The notes under the pieces are model-generated. The model ran no database searches. It had not been told where the DNA came from and worked only from the letters and a program-made list of their open reading frames with translations. Source: Gambelia wislizenii (lineage: Eukaryota; Chordata; Lepidosauria; Squamata; Crotaphytidae). From it: a stretch of DNA of 64,000 nt. The stretch is from assembly GCA_030847615.1 (NCBI GenBank), contig JAUMIR010000002.1:118118309-118182308 (forward strand). Direction: 5' to 3'. Shown here one piece after another: positions 10,775 to 21,437 of this stretch (position 1 is its first letter; each line of letters opens with the position of its first letter). The translations under genes and the position numbers were made by a program.

Positions 10775-11953
10775 TTACTCAAAGACAGCAACATTCGTCA
10801 CATAGTCAGTCCAGTGTATATTTCGGATTGTGCGTATACAGCGCTGATGAAAGCGTTTGAGGAGTTGTAGGTGGTGGCGATAGGTGACCCATGTTTCAGA
10901 TCCATAAAGGAGGATAGACAGTACAATAGCTCTATACATACTGATTTTTGTGCTTTGCCTCAGGTGTTTATTGCTCCAGACTCTTTTGTGAAGTCTTCCA
11001 AATGCACTATATGCCTTTCCTAATCTGTGATCGATCTCTTTGTCAATCTTGGCATCTGAGGAGATGATGCTTCCCAGGTAGGTGAACTGCTGAACAGACT
11101 TGAGCACAGATTTGTCGACGGCAATGTGGGGATGGTGGTGTTCATCCTGTGGTGCAGGCTGGTAAAGAACTTCTGTTTTCTTCAGGTTGACTTCCAGCCA
11201 AAACAGCTCTGCAGCTGTTGCGAAGCAGGATGTTAGATGCTGCAGAGCTGTTTCTGTGTGGGCAACAAGGGCAGCATCATCAGCGAAGAGCAGCTCATGG
11301 ACCAGATAGTTTAGAGTCTTAGTGTGATCCCTCAGACGGCTTAAGTTAAACAAGCTACCATCAGTACAGTAACGTATATAGATGCTATCATCTTCTTCAA
11401 GCTCTGCCATAGCCTTTTGGAGCATCGTGCTAAAGAAGATTGTAAATAAAGTTGGAGCAAGAACACAACCTTGCTTCACTCCATTGGTTATTAGAAAGGG
11501 CTCTGAAAGAGTATCGCCATATCTGACTTGACCGTGCTGGCCCTCGTGTAGCAAGATAATCATTTTAAGGAATTTGGGGGAACATCCTAGTCTTTCCAGG
11601 ATCTGCCACAGATCTTTTCTACTCACAATGTCGAAGGCTTTGGTGAGGTCGACAAATGTTACATAGAGACCCTTGTTCTGCTCCCTACGTTTTTCTTGTA
11701 GTTGTCTAAGGACAAATACCATATCTGTAGTACTCCTATTGGCTCTGAAGCCACATTGGCTTTCAGGAAGAAGTTCTTCGGCAATGGCAGGAACTAATCT
11801 GTTCAGGAGTATCCTTGCAAGGATTTTTCCAGCAATAGAGAGCAGTGTTATGCCTTGATAGTTTAGCAATCGGATTTTGCTCCTTTTTTCTTGTATAGGG
11901 TGATGGTGACTGCATCTCGGAGGTCTGATGGCAGTTCCCCTTTTTCCCAGCAA
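10775..11953 (-). pseudogene. LINE-X copy 2 reverse transcriptase reading frame (broken)
   Basis: This 392-codon frame carries the RT blocks in order: GKILARILLNRLVPAIAEEL, RSTTDMVF, VTFVDLTKAFD, GVKQGCVLAPTLF and the catalytic FADDAALVAH, then the thumb region (YLGSIISSDAKIDKEID, LLYGSETWV). The catalytic aspartates are present. It stops at NVAVFE because the CAA codon of copy 3 is TAA here. The C-terminal domain continues beyond the stop to about 10340. Confidence 0.85.
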
Positions 11954-13278
11954 TTCACAAGGAATTTGTGGATTTTATCATGGAGTGTATGACCTCCGTG
12001 TTTCCAAACTTCAGGTGGGATTCCATCAATCCCAGCAGCCTTGCCATTTTTCATCTGCTGTGTGGCCTTAAGGGTCTCTTCCAAAGTGGGAGCTATGTCC
12101 AACTCATTTTTCAACGGTTTTTGTATCATATATTGGATAGCTGAGCCTTGGACTACTCGGTTGGCATTAAAGAGACTTTGAAAATGTTCAGCCCATCGAT
12201 TCAGGATGGAGGCTTTATCAGTAATTAATGTTTGACCATCTGTACTGTATAAGGAGCTTTGGACCTGATAAGTAGGTCCAAACACTGCTTTAAGAGCTTC
12301 ATAAAATCCTCTATGATCAGCCAGATCTACACAGTGTTGTGTCTTTTCTGCTATATTGATCCACCACTTGTTCTGCATGTCTCGGAGTTTTTGTTGAATT
12401 GTACTACATGTGAGGCGAAAAGCTGCTTTTCTTACATGGCGGGTTGGCTGGGCGAGGTATGCCTGGTGAGCAGTTCTCTTCTTTGCCAACAGCTCCTGGA
12501 TCTCTTGTTTGTTTTCATCAAACCAGTCTTGATTTTTCTTGTGGGAGAACCTGAGGGATTCTTCTACAGACTGGAGGATACTGTTTTTGATATGTTGCCA
12601 AAGCACTGTAGGAGAAGGATCTGTAGGGTGGTCTTCAAGTTTTGTTCGTAGATTTGCCTGGACGTTGTCTCTCATGGTAGCTTGTTGAAGATTGTTGACT
12701 TGGAGTCTCTTCTTTAAGATGCCACCCCTCTTAGGTTTGAATTTAAGATGAAGATTTAGTTTACATTTGATGAGGCAATGATCTGTTTGGCATTCTGCAC
12801 TGGGCATCACTCGAGTATGACCAACATCATGAATCTCTCTCTGGTGGACTAGAACATAGTCAATGAGGTGCCAATGTTTGGATTGGGGATGCATCCAGGT
12901 TGTCTTCAAGCTATCTTTCTGCTGAAGGATTGTGTTTGTAATAGTCAGCTGTTGTTCTGCACAGAACTCTAGCAGGAGCCATCCGTTATCATTGCAATTT
13001 CCAACACCATGCTTGCCTAAGTCACCTTTCCAGGCTTCGGAGTTCTTTCCTACTTGGGCATTGAAGTCACCAAGGATAATAATTTTATCTTCTACAGGGA
13101 CTTTTTGTATGAGGTGGCGTAGGTCTGTGTAGAATTTTTCTTTCTCTACAGGGTCGGCTTGCATAGTTGGGGCATATATACTGAAGAGAACAACATGTGG
13201 GAGGCGTAAGGAAATAATGCGATCAGAGTGTCCTGTTGGCAAGGTTTCAAGTTTGGAGGCAATGGAGTTTTTAATCAT
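11863..13278 (-). pseudogene. LINE-X copy 2 endonuclease-linker reading frame (broken)
   Basis: This 471-codon frame starts inside the endonuclease domain at 'MIKNSIASKLETLPTGHSD'; the first residues of the domain lie upstream in another frame. It shows ILGDFNAQVG near residues 67-77, the DYVLV block and a C-terminal linker ending in TLYKKKGAKSDC at the start of the RT. It ends because one base is missing relative to copy 3 (gctaaac instead of gctcaaac), so the RT continues in a different frame. In the family the endonuclease nicks target DNA to prime reverse transcription; here the frame is dead. Confidence 0.85.
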
Positions 13279-14280
13279 AAAGCCTACTCCTGAAAGATGT
13301 TTTTCGGTTTTGAGTTTGCCAGACCAGTAAAGTGTGTAGCCGGCGCCATGTTGTTTAAGTCTTCCTTCCTCATGGAGGCAAACTTCACTAAGAGCAGCGA
13401 TGTCAATGTTACGTCGTCATAGTTCACGGGCTATTAGGGCAGAACGATGCTCAGGCTGTCCACTGTCTTCAGAGTCTCACTTGGTTCTGATGTTCCAGCA
13501 TGCAAGCGTCAGTTTATTTACACCTTTGGAGGCCGGTGTGTGCCTTTGTTTCTTTGCCTTGGTTTGACCGCATCAGAAGATGCCCGTTGGCCGCAGCTAG
13601 CCAACCACGTAGTTGGGGATGAGCTTTCGTTAGGCCACCTTTTCTAGGCCCCTCTCCATATGGAGCAAGCAGTGCTCTCCTTAAAAAAGGCTGCTTGGTC
13701 AATCAGGATGCTGCCGAACAAGACTGTCATCTCCTGGGTCAGCCTCGAGTGACCAATGACTTGAACCGCCTGCATGCAGGGTTGGGTCTGCGGCTTCTAG
13801 TGCATCTTTACACCTGCCGTTTTGTCCCTTACCTATCGCTACAGGTCTTTGGGGGGGGGATTGGATTTGTCCTTCGAGCCTGTGCAATGGATTTTTCTGG
13901 TGGCGTGCAGTGTGCACAGAACTGGCCTCACCCTTTGAACCAAAGGTTCATCTGCCGTGGCCTTGCAAGCATGGACATAGCAGCGAGGTCCTCGGGTTGT
14001 AGGTTTGTTTAGAGTTTCCTTCTCTTAGATGGTTGACCTTACAGGGTTGGACGAGCACCATCTGCCCTGGTTTGGGATTAGAGTTTTCCTTCTCCTAGGA
14101 CTGTTGCCAGACAGCTAGAGAGCCCATCCTGCCCTTTGATGCTCTTTGTCAGACCCTTCGGTTTTGACCTGTCTGCCATGCGAGACCCTACCGGTGGCTA
14201 TTGTGCCACCGCCAGCATAGCTGAAAACATCATTAGGGTACACAAGCGTCTCTCCCACGACAAGGGGGCGTCAATGGAAA

Positions 14281-14294
14281 GGACTTTTGCAGAT
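14281..14294. repeat. Target-site duplication, right copy (14 bp)
   Basis: GGACTTTTGCAGAT, identical to 10282-10295, directly follows the 5' end of LINE-X copy 2. Confidence 0.9.
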
Positions 14295-14469
14295 ACTAGC
14301 ATAGGTAAGCTTCTATGGTGAAAGAAATTCTTCTGGACCCACAACATTACAGAAAACAGAAGTTTTAGTACATTTTCAACCATTACCATGAGGCGTGGAA
14401 GGAGTCTGAATGAATGTCTTGTATTTCTCACTGTATGACAACTTTGTTAATAGGTTTTAAATGGCCTTC

Positions 14470-14569
14470 TTCAACCTTGGCCCTGATCAATTTATTAAAA
14501 AATAACTCCCAGCATCCCTGAAAGTATGGACAGTGGCTATGCTGGATTGTGATGATAGGAGTTGTAACA
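14470..14569. mobile_element. Possible decayed palindromic MITE
   Basis: 'actcccagcatccctga' and the later '...tatgctgg...taggagttgtaac' give a weak inverted arrangement similar to the element at 1935-2057. It is strongly diverged. Confidence 0.35.
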
Positions 14570-15041
14570 ATATTTCTATACTGCGTATCAATGCAAAGCA
14601 CTCCCTAAGTGGTTTACAATGTGTTGGCTTGTAGTCTGAGAAAGTTCCAGGGCAGGAAAACATGGTATAGAATTTGTTTATTGAAGTATTGTTACAGTTT
14701 ATAAAAGTGAAGGTTAGGCATGTTCTACCTTCTTTAAGTTGGCACAGCCTCCAGATACTTTCCCACTTAAGTTTTCATCCCAAGCATCTGGAGAGAGGTT
14801 GTTTGGTCCTGCTGTAGCATGACTGTTTAGGTGATAGACCTTTACCACCACAACTCATAATGAATACATATGGGTATGTGTATCCCAGGTCTGAATGGAG
14901 GCCTGTGATGTGAGCAGGAAGGGTGCTTGACCCTGCAGTGGCAGGGTGAGACCTCCTCCCTCTGCTCCAGTCACTTCATAAGCTGCTGGTCTTAGGGCTG
15001 AATAATATCTGGGCACATACCTTAATTCTGGTGAAATGCAC
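14570..15041. other. Unassigned non-coding stretch
   Basis: No family or exon recognised between the MITE remnant and the CR1 fragment. Confidence 0.4.
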
Positions 15042-15550
15042 CATAGAATCATAGAATCATAGAATTGTAGAGCTAGAAGAGACCACGAGGACCATCCAGT
15101 CCAACCCCCTGTCACGCAGGAAATCACAATCAAAGCATCCCTGACAGATGGCCATCCAGCCTCTGTTTAAAGACCTCCAAGGAAGGAGATCCACCACACT
15201 CCGAGGGAGTGTGTTCCACTGCCGAACAGCTCTTACTGTCAGAAAGTTCCTCCTAATGTTGAGGTGGAATCTCTGTTCCTGGAGCTTGCATCCATTACTC
15301 CGTGTTCCAATCTCTGGAGTAGCAGAAAACAAGCTTGCTCCATCCTCAATGTGACACCCCTTCACATACTTAAACAGGGCTATCATATCGCCTCTTAACC
15401 GTCTTTTTTCCAGGCTAAACATACCCAGCTCCCTAAGTCTTTCCTCATAAAGCATGGTTTCTAGACCTTTCACCATTTTAGTTGCTCTCATCTGGACACG
15501 CTCCAATTTGTCTATATCCTTTTTGAATTGTGGTGCCCAGAACTGGACCC
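15042..15550 (-). mobile_element. CR1 LINE 3' fragment
   Basis: The 3' end (left side) shows the repeated CATAGAATCATAGAAT of CR1. The minus strand decodes to the CR1 RT C-terminus: '[18 protein letters not shown]', '[18 protein letters not shown]', then '[20 protein letters not shown]'. It is truncated at the 5' side near QFW, at about 15545. The frame stays open for 149 codons, so the copy is fairly young. Confidence 0.92.
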
Positions 15551-16323
15551 CAGCTGAGTCAGACTGAGCATTGTTCTACTCCAGCATTTTGTTTCCCTCA
15601 GTGGCCAACCAAATGGCAACAGGAATTCCTGATTCCAGGCAGCAAGCGCCTATGGGAATGGCATTAGTTCCATAGGAGGCTGAAATAGCCCAGCAACAAG
15701 AAGCAGTCAAGGTGCATCTAAAAGCAGAAAACAGAGTACATGAGCCACATGGCGGCATCAAATAAAGCAGATAAGAAATGCCTGGAAGCAAGGTCTGGGA
15801 AGCAGGGTGAGGGTCACAACAGATAAAGTCCTACCAAGCCATTCAGCAAGTCAAGTGAGGGAAATCCAGAGACATCCGAGTCCATTATCAAATGCAAGCA
15901 CAACTAACCATTTGTCAGGAATGCCAGGAGCCAAGAAGCACTGAGTTTAGGACTTGCTGCTTCTAGCTGCTCCTGCTGCCAGCAACTTTCATATCCAGTT
16001 GCTGCTCGGTCTTCACAGTTGTAGTTATTAAGAAGCTGCTTAGCAGAATGTTTCCACACCTAGGATTCCTTTGTGAATTCTTTGCTGCAGGCTTGCACCC
16101 TTCTAGACTGTTCTGTCCTGCCTCTTTAAGCATTAAGATTTGTGGGTAGAACTCAAAGCTTCAAATCCATCCTCTGGAGGATGAGACTCATCAGCAATCC
16201 TCTGCAGAACTCCCTCCTGGTTGGTGGTTGGCTTACATCCTCAGCACACACACACCCCCCCCCGAAAACTCTGGCTCTTCCTGGACCCTGGTGTCTCATA
16301 GGTCTTGACAGTGGGACTTATCA
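15551..16323. other. Mostly unassigned; scrap of a dispersed repeat at 15570-15670
   Basis: The stretch with 'ccagcattttgtttccctcagtggccaacc' and 'gcctatggga' resembles the dispersed repeat at 55490-55975. The remainder is not recognised. Confidence 0.35.
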
Positions 16324-16494
16324 CACTACACTGTTATAGCGCTATTATAGTGCTGCCTCCTGTGGAATCCTGGGATTTGCAGTTGCATTCTCAGCCAGAG
16401 AGCCCTTAGGCTTCACTAATCTACAAACTCCAGAATTCCACAGGAGGCAACCATAGCTGTTAAAGTGGAATAATAGTGCTATAACAGTGTAGTG
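16324..16494. mobile_element. Palindromic MITE, 171 bp
   Basis: CACTACACTGTTATAG at 16324 is matched by CTATAACAGTGTAGTG ending at 16494, a perfect 16-bp terminal inverted repeat. Inner arms around 'gcctcctgtggaat.ctgg' also pair. There is no coding capacity. The palindromic design suggests a hAT-type MITE, but no convincing 8-bp TSD is visible. Confidence 0.75.
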
Positions 16495-16503
16495 CAATGA
16501 CAT

Positions 16504-16860
16504 CTATTGTCTGCTTTCTGAGGTTGCTCTTGAGGGCGTCATGACCAGGCAACTCACAAGCAAGGTAGGGAGACAACAGGCTACCCCGCCCCCATGTTCA
16601 TCCTTCTTCAAACAACTTCTTTCCCATAAATTTGTCTCATCTTTTAAAGCCATGAGCCCACTTGCCATTGCCACATTTTGTAGCATTAAATTCTGGAATT
16701 GAATGATGCCTAATTCTTTTTTTCTTCTTCTTGCCATTAGATTTGGGGTAAGCAACTTGTTCTCAAGTTCTAGTATTATGGAAGGTGGGGGACATTTATC
16801 CCCTTTCTTCACAGCATTCATGCTTTTATCAATGTGTTCTATCACTTCACTAAAAAACAA
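16504..16860 (-). other. Unassigned 118-codon open frame
   Basis: The frame encodes a charged, helix-forming-looking sequence (e.g. 'EVIEHIDKSMNAVKKGDK', 'ARRRKKELGIIQFQNLML'). I do not recognise a family. It could be an exon, a fragment of a processed pseudogene, or chance. No splice sites or promoter can be asserted. It lies between a MITE and a CR1 fragment. Confidence 0.2.
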
Positions 16861-16900
16861 AACAAAACAAAGGATGTCCCCAAGCTAAAAAGACCATAAA

Positions 16901-17163
16901 TAGAATCATAGAATTGCAGTTGGAAGAGACCACGAGGGCCAACCAGCCCAACCCCCTGCCACACAGGAAATCACGATCAAAGCATCCCCGACAGATGGCC
17001 ATCCAGCCTCTGTTTAAAGACCTCCAAGGAAGGAGAACCCACCACGCTCCGAGGGAGTGTGTTCCACTGCCGAACAGCTCTTATTGTCAAAAAGTTCCTC
17101 CTCATGTTGAGGTGGAATCTCTGTTCCTGGAGCTTGCATCCATTGCTCCGTGTTCCAGTCTAC
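16901..17163 (-). mobile_element. CR1 LINE 3' fragment
   Basis: TAGAATCATAGAATTG marks the CR1 3' end. The body repeats the 3' UTR and the ORF2 C-terminus (the '[15 protein letters not shown]' coding stretch, here on the minus strand). It breaks off at the 5' side within the 'ctccgtgttccagtct' segment near 17160. Confidence 0.9.
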
Positions 17164-18071
17164 ATTTGCTTTTTGCCTACAAAATGTGCTCCAATTCCTT
17201 GAGCATGTTGGTTCCTGTTTCTTACACCTTCTCCAGCTGTATAATATATTTTTTTGTACAAGTTGACCAATATTCCAAATATAGTTTCTTCAGTCCTGAT
17301 CAGTCTTGGCATGGAATTTGCCTCTTGTGCTGCTGCCATGCAAAAAAGTGCTTTCACTTATGTATATAACAATTCTGACTGTCTCTTTCCTATATAGTCA
17401 ACAGGTTATAATTCTTCAGCATATTCATGAAATTGAGTTGTTGGGTTTTTCATTCTTTTTGCTTTGGCCCCAATATTTATATTAGTTTACACTTGCATTG
17501 GATCATATGTGTTTTTTGCTATCTATTCATTGAGTTTGGAGATAGTTCTTTGGAATTCTCTTCATCCTGGTTAATTATCCTTCCTTCTTTTGCGAAGATT
17601 TGATATCTTTTGTAAGCTGGGCCATCTCACTGCTCCCACCTGACTGTGGATCATTTTGTATACCATCAGTACAGATCATTGTCTCTCAGTTGTATGCCAA
17701 GTATTTATATTCGCTGGCTTGCTCATCTTTAACAAGTTACTAATCCATTAGAGGGTCTGTGCTCTCATCTGATAACTATTAAATTTAAGCAAATGTCATT
17801 GGTGGAAGTATTTGTTGAACTCTTTTTGAAAGCTTATTGTTTGTACAACTACCAAATTATTATTAAGGTAAATTCAGATTTGTATAGGTCTGGGGTAAGG
17901 ATGGAAAGAATATTCCATTAAGAGATTTATCTTAATCATTTCCTGATGGAAGAAGACTTTCCTTACACTTGAGAGATTTGGTCAGGAAAAAGAAAGGAAC
18001 AATTTCTGCTTTATAAGATGTAGTCAGCTATCTATAGCCATACTAGTTATATATGTTAAAACCAATGGCCA
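17164..18071. other. Unassigned AT-rich stretch
   Basis: No repeat family or exon recognised. A 65-codon minus-strand frame at 17160-17357 has no known motif. Confidence 0.35.
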
Positions 18072-18140
18072 TTGATTAGTCGGAACCAATTCCGACTAAT
18101 CAATGTGTGTGTGTGTATGTGTGTGTGCGCGCACACATTG
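18072..18140. repeat. Perfect 14-bp hairpin followed by (GT)n/GCGC microsatellite
   Basis: TTGATTAGTCGGAA at 18072-18085 is followed by CCAA and its exact reverse complement at 18090-18103. Directly after comes a (TG)n tract ending in GCGCGCACACATTG, which can itself fold back on the CAATGTGTG start. Alternating purine-pyrimidine DNA of this kind can adopt the Z form; that is general knowledge, not shown here. Confidence 0.75.
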
Positions 18141-18220
18141 TTGGTTTGGCTATTTGGTTGGCCTCAACTAATGTCTCTAAGATTAAGGGAACCTCAGATG
18201 CACTTAAAGTTACAGGGACA

Positions 18221-18370
18221 AATCTGGATTTTTATTTTTTTTTAATTATTTAGTTATTTATTCCCTGCTCTTCAGCCACAAGGCTATCAGAGCGGCTTAC
18301 AAATTGTTTTAAGCAATAGCTATTTATACATCTACACTGCATTAAACAGTTTCCAATGTGTGTTAGCTAA
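18221..18370 (-). mobile_element. tRNA-derived SINE, 3' half
   Basis: The minus strand carries the 3' half of the SINE seen complete at 28661-28947: 'tagctaacacacattggaaac', 'cagtgtagatgt', 'gtaagccgctctgatagcc' and the (ATAA)n tail. The tRNA-like head is absent. Confidence 0.8.
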
Positions 18371-18414
18371 CAAATGTTTCAGTTGTAGATATTGCCATTT
18401 AGCTGATAGAGGTA

Positions 18415-19053
18415 CAGGTTGAGCATCCCTCATCTGGAAATCTGAAATGTTCTAAAAACCTAAACATTTTAAAACTTATTTATAAAATGGCATAGGGCAA
18501 CAACAGAGAAGGTGTCAAGCCTGGCCACCAAGCACACGTTCTTCAGGCTCCCCTGCCTCCAGTGAGCCTGCCAACCACCCACTTCCACCTTCAGAGAAAT
18601 GGCGGCACTTATGCTTGTTTGTTTGTAAGGTGGAAGTGGGCGGCTAGTGGGCCCTAGTCTCCTGTACAAAAGTTTGAGGCTGGAGAAAGATGTGAGAGGC
18701 ACAAGGCTGGAGAGGAATGTGAGAGATGTGAGGCTGGAGAGAAATGTGAGGCTGGGAAGAGACACAAGGTTGAAGAGAAACACCAGGCTGGGAAGAAACG
18801 CAAGAGACACAAGGCTGGAGAGTGATGCAAGGATCTGTAAAATGGCAGGAGACATGGATTTGCATTGAGCACTAGGCTTGGATTCCTGCCATTTCACAGA
18901 TCCTTAGTCCCTCTCCAGCCTTGTGTCTCTCTCCAGCCTCGCAAATACAGTACATGCTACTCTACTTGTATTCCAAAATAAATAAATAAATAAAAAATCA
19001 AAATCTGTAACACTTCTGGTCCCAAGCATTTCAGATAAGGAATACACAACCTG
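18415..19053. mobile_element. Tigger/pogo-like non-autonomous element, 639 bp
   Basis: The element starts CAGGTTGAGCATCCCTCATC and ends with the reverse complement of CAGGTTGTGTATTCCTTATC, flanked by TA on both sides (18413-18414, 19054-19055). The termini match the Tigger type. The interior is a minisatellite plus an inverted repeat rather than a transposase gene. Confidence 0.85.
18673..18945. repeat. Minisatellite and inverted repeat inside the Tigger-like element
   Basis: 18673-18835 repeats an imperfect unit of about 15-18 bp around 'aggctggagagaaatgtg', roughly ten times. The sequence then folds: AGGATCTGTAAAATGGCAGGA (about 18833) is mirrored at about 18882-18903, after which 'ctctccagcc' units appear in the opposite orientation to 18945. 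The ~70-codon frames on both strands here are low-complexity artefacts. Confidence 0.75.
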
Positions 19054-19682
19054 TAGTTTAAACTGCTCTTGCAAAATTGAAAAAGGCAAAAACTCATAAC
19101 CAAATCCAAGTATGTGATTTAAGGTAACTACCGTATCCTATTGTTGGCCATACCTTCCATTTAAAAAAAAAAAAGGTTCCTTACCAATTTTCAAATCTAG
19201 ATTCCCCCATAAAGTTCATTTGGCATGAGGATAAGGGTCAAATTGCAATTGTTGAGACAATATTTGCCACATAGTTCTAATTGCTGAAATTACTTGCTTC
19301 TCATTTTATTAAAATTACATGGTTCTCAGTTTTGCCAACACTGCCCTTTTTAATAAAATGAGAACCAAGTACTGTCCATTGGAATAGAGGCACCAGAAAT
19401 GAAGACTCCAAGGCTGACTGTGGTGGATTACTTACTTTAAGTGGAATTGTCCAAAAATTAATACAAGATAACAGATACTGTATGCCCAATGGTATGTAAG
19501 ATCTGGAAGGCCAAACCCTCCCTCTCTGATTGTAATTTGCATCCTTTTCATTAAAATTGTAGGAGGAGATGAGTCTCCCTTCCAAATCTCCTAAACAATG
19601 CATATAGTTTTTGAAAATACTTGCAAGGTATAATTAGAGGAATTCCATGAATAACATAAACAATTCTAGGTATAATATTCAT

Positions 19683-19875
19683 AGAATCATAGAGTTGGAA
19701 GAGGCCACCAGGACCATCCAGTCCAACCCCCTGCCATGCAGGAATAAACAATCAAAGCATTCCCGACAGATGGCCATCCAGCCTCTGTTTAAAAACCTCC
19801 AAAGAAGGAGACTCCACCACACTCCCAGGCAGTGCAATTTCACTGTTGGACAGCTCTTACTGTCAGGAAGTACAG
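19683..19875 (-). mobile_element. Short CR1 insertion inside the L1, with 7-bp TSD
   Basis: This is a 5'-truncated CR1 3' end (agaatcatagagttggaaga...). TATTCAT flanks it at 19676-19682 and 19876-19882. The L1 frame on either side (...NIIKM | NIIPRI...) joins cleanly if the insert is removed, which dates it after the L1. Confidence 0.85.
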
Positions 19876-20437
19876 TATTCATTTTAATTATGTTTACCTT
19901 ACCCCATAGACTCATGTTTAAGCTCTCCCATCTCTCTAGATCTTGTGCAATATCTTTTATCAGCTTACTTATATTAAGATTAATCACCTGAAGCAAGTCC
20001 TTAGGGATAATTATACCCAAATAAGTAATAGAATATGGGCAATATTGAAATTGCCTTGCTTGAAACTTGCTAGAATCTATCTTGTCTCCCACTGGCAGTA
20101 TTTCTGACTTAGAGCAGTTAATTGAATACCCAGATATTTTACCAAAATTATTAAGCAGCAGCATCAAAACAGGGATTGACTGTTGGGGCTTTGAAATGAG
20201 CAACAAAAGATCATTTGTGAAAAGAACATTTCCATTGATCCTGGAATTATGCTAATGGTCCAAGCACAAATTGAATATTAAAGGAGACAACAGACACCCC
20301 TGCCTTGTACCCTGATTCAATGTAAAAAAAAAAAAAAAGAATAAGAAAAACGTAGGTCATGACCCATGCTCTTGGTGTTGAATATAAAAAATGTATCCAT
20401 TTAAAAAATATTTTAGGAAAACCAAAATTAGTAAATA

Positions 20438-21437
20438 CAGTAGGACTCCATATCTCCATGTGCTTGGTTCCAGGTACCCACGCAGATACTGAAATCCAGA
20501 GATAATAGTGAACGCCCTGGAGGAGGAGGAACAGAAGAAGGGAATCAGGCAGGTAGAGGAAGGCAGAAGAAGCAGGGCTCCTCCAGTTTACCTGTGGTTT
20601 CTGGTGGGGCTGGGGCCTGGCGGGAGAGTCTTGGGGGGTCTCTGGCAACAAAAGGTATTTAAAGACACAGTTGCCACTACCCACCCCCCAAGCCCAGCCC
20701 AGCCAGTCCTTTGGAGCCAAGCTTGGGCAACTTCTTGGCCACGTGTGCTTTCGCCCTCCACCCACAGCACAGACACATAGGAGAGAGACGTGTGCACCCA
20801 TTCAATACCCGCCCTAAATGCAAGGAGACACTCCCTCCCTCCCTCCCTCCCTCCCTCCTTGGCTGGCCTCTCATGACGCCCGCCTTGCGTCTCCTTCTGT
20901 GGCTCCAAACTCACCCAGTGCGAGCAAGAGGCAGAAAACGATGGCAGCGCTCATGGCCGGCACCTCCCGGGCTCTGTTAGGCTGTCAGCACCAGTCTGCT
21001 TCTGCCGTGGATTCTCCCCAAGCACTCAGCCACCAGCCCAGAGCCCCTCTGTCCACCTGTTGGCTACCCAGCCCTGCACAGCTTCCGCCCTTGCTGTCCT
21101 GGGTCAGCTTCAGCTCCTGCCAGGAGGCAGCAGTGAAGGAGAAGGAGAAAGATGAGACAACACCAGTGGCATCCTCTATGGCTCCCCCGGCAGCATCTTC
21201 CCCTCTGCGCCTCCCTCCTTGCAGTGCCCAGTAGCAGCAGCAGCAGAGGCAGTGAGGAGGTGGCAGTAATCCTCCTGCTCATGGCCCAGGCTACCGCCGC
21301 TGGAACCCCGCACAGGGTTGGGAGAAGGGATGTGAGCTCTGCTCCTCCTCTCCTTCCCCCACTCACCCTTTGCCTGTTGCCAACCACAGATAAGTGGATC
21401 AGCGGATGGTGAATCAGCAGATACAGGGGTCCTACTG
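20438..21437. mobile_element. 1,000-bp Tigger/pogo-like element inserted in the L1
   Basis: CAGTAGGACTCC at 20438 and GGGGTCCTACTG ending at 21437 are terminal inverted repeats, with TA at 20436-20437 and 21438-21439. The following inner bases ('tgcttggttccaggtaccc..gcagatactgaaatcc') match the Tigger terminal pattern. It interrupts L1 RT between the KAFD and FGFPK blocks. The interior is GC-rich with (CCCT)n at 20829-20860. The frames of 90-180 codons here are not transposase. Confidence 0.85.
20829..20860 (+). repeat. (CCCT)n microsatellite
   Basis: About six to seven CCCT units lie within the Tigger-like element. Confidence 0.9.

Larger units (their letters stand above)
10296..14280 (-). 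mobile_element. LINE-X copy 2: near full-length APE-type non-LTR retrotransposon
   Basis: This is a 3,985-bp element bounded by a perfect 14-bp TSD. Reading the minus strand: a 5' UTR of about 0.8 kb (14280 to about 13500), an apurinic-type endonuclease (motifs GDFNAQVG, DYVLV, QTDH), a linker, then reverse transcriptase (GITLLSIAGKILARILLNRL, FVDLTKAFD, GVKQGCVLAPTLF, FADDAALVAH). It ends with a C-terminal CX2CX12HX3C finger and a GCCAGAGAGA-type 3' end. Its 5' end coincides with that of copy 3, so both are probably full length. I cannot place the clade; the layout is of the Jockey/RTE group, without RNase H. Frameshifts and stops make it inactive. Confidence 0.9.

Noticed and set aside
12259..12651. 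130-codon plus-strand frame (also 40305-40631)
   Set aside because: It is the antisense shadow of LINE-X linker coding sequence, present at both copies.
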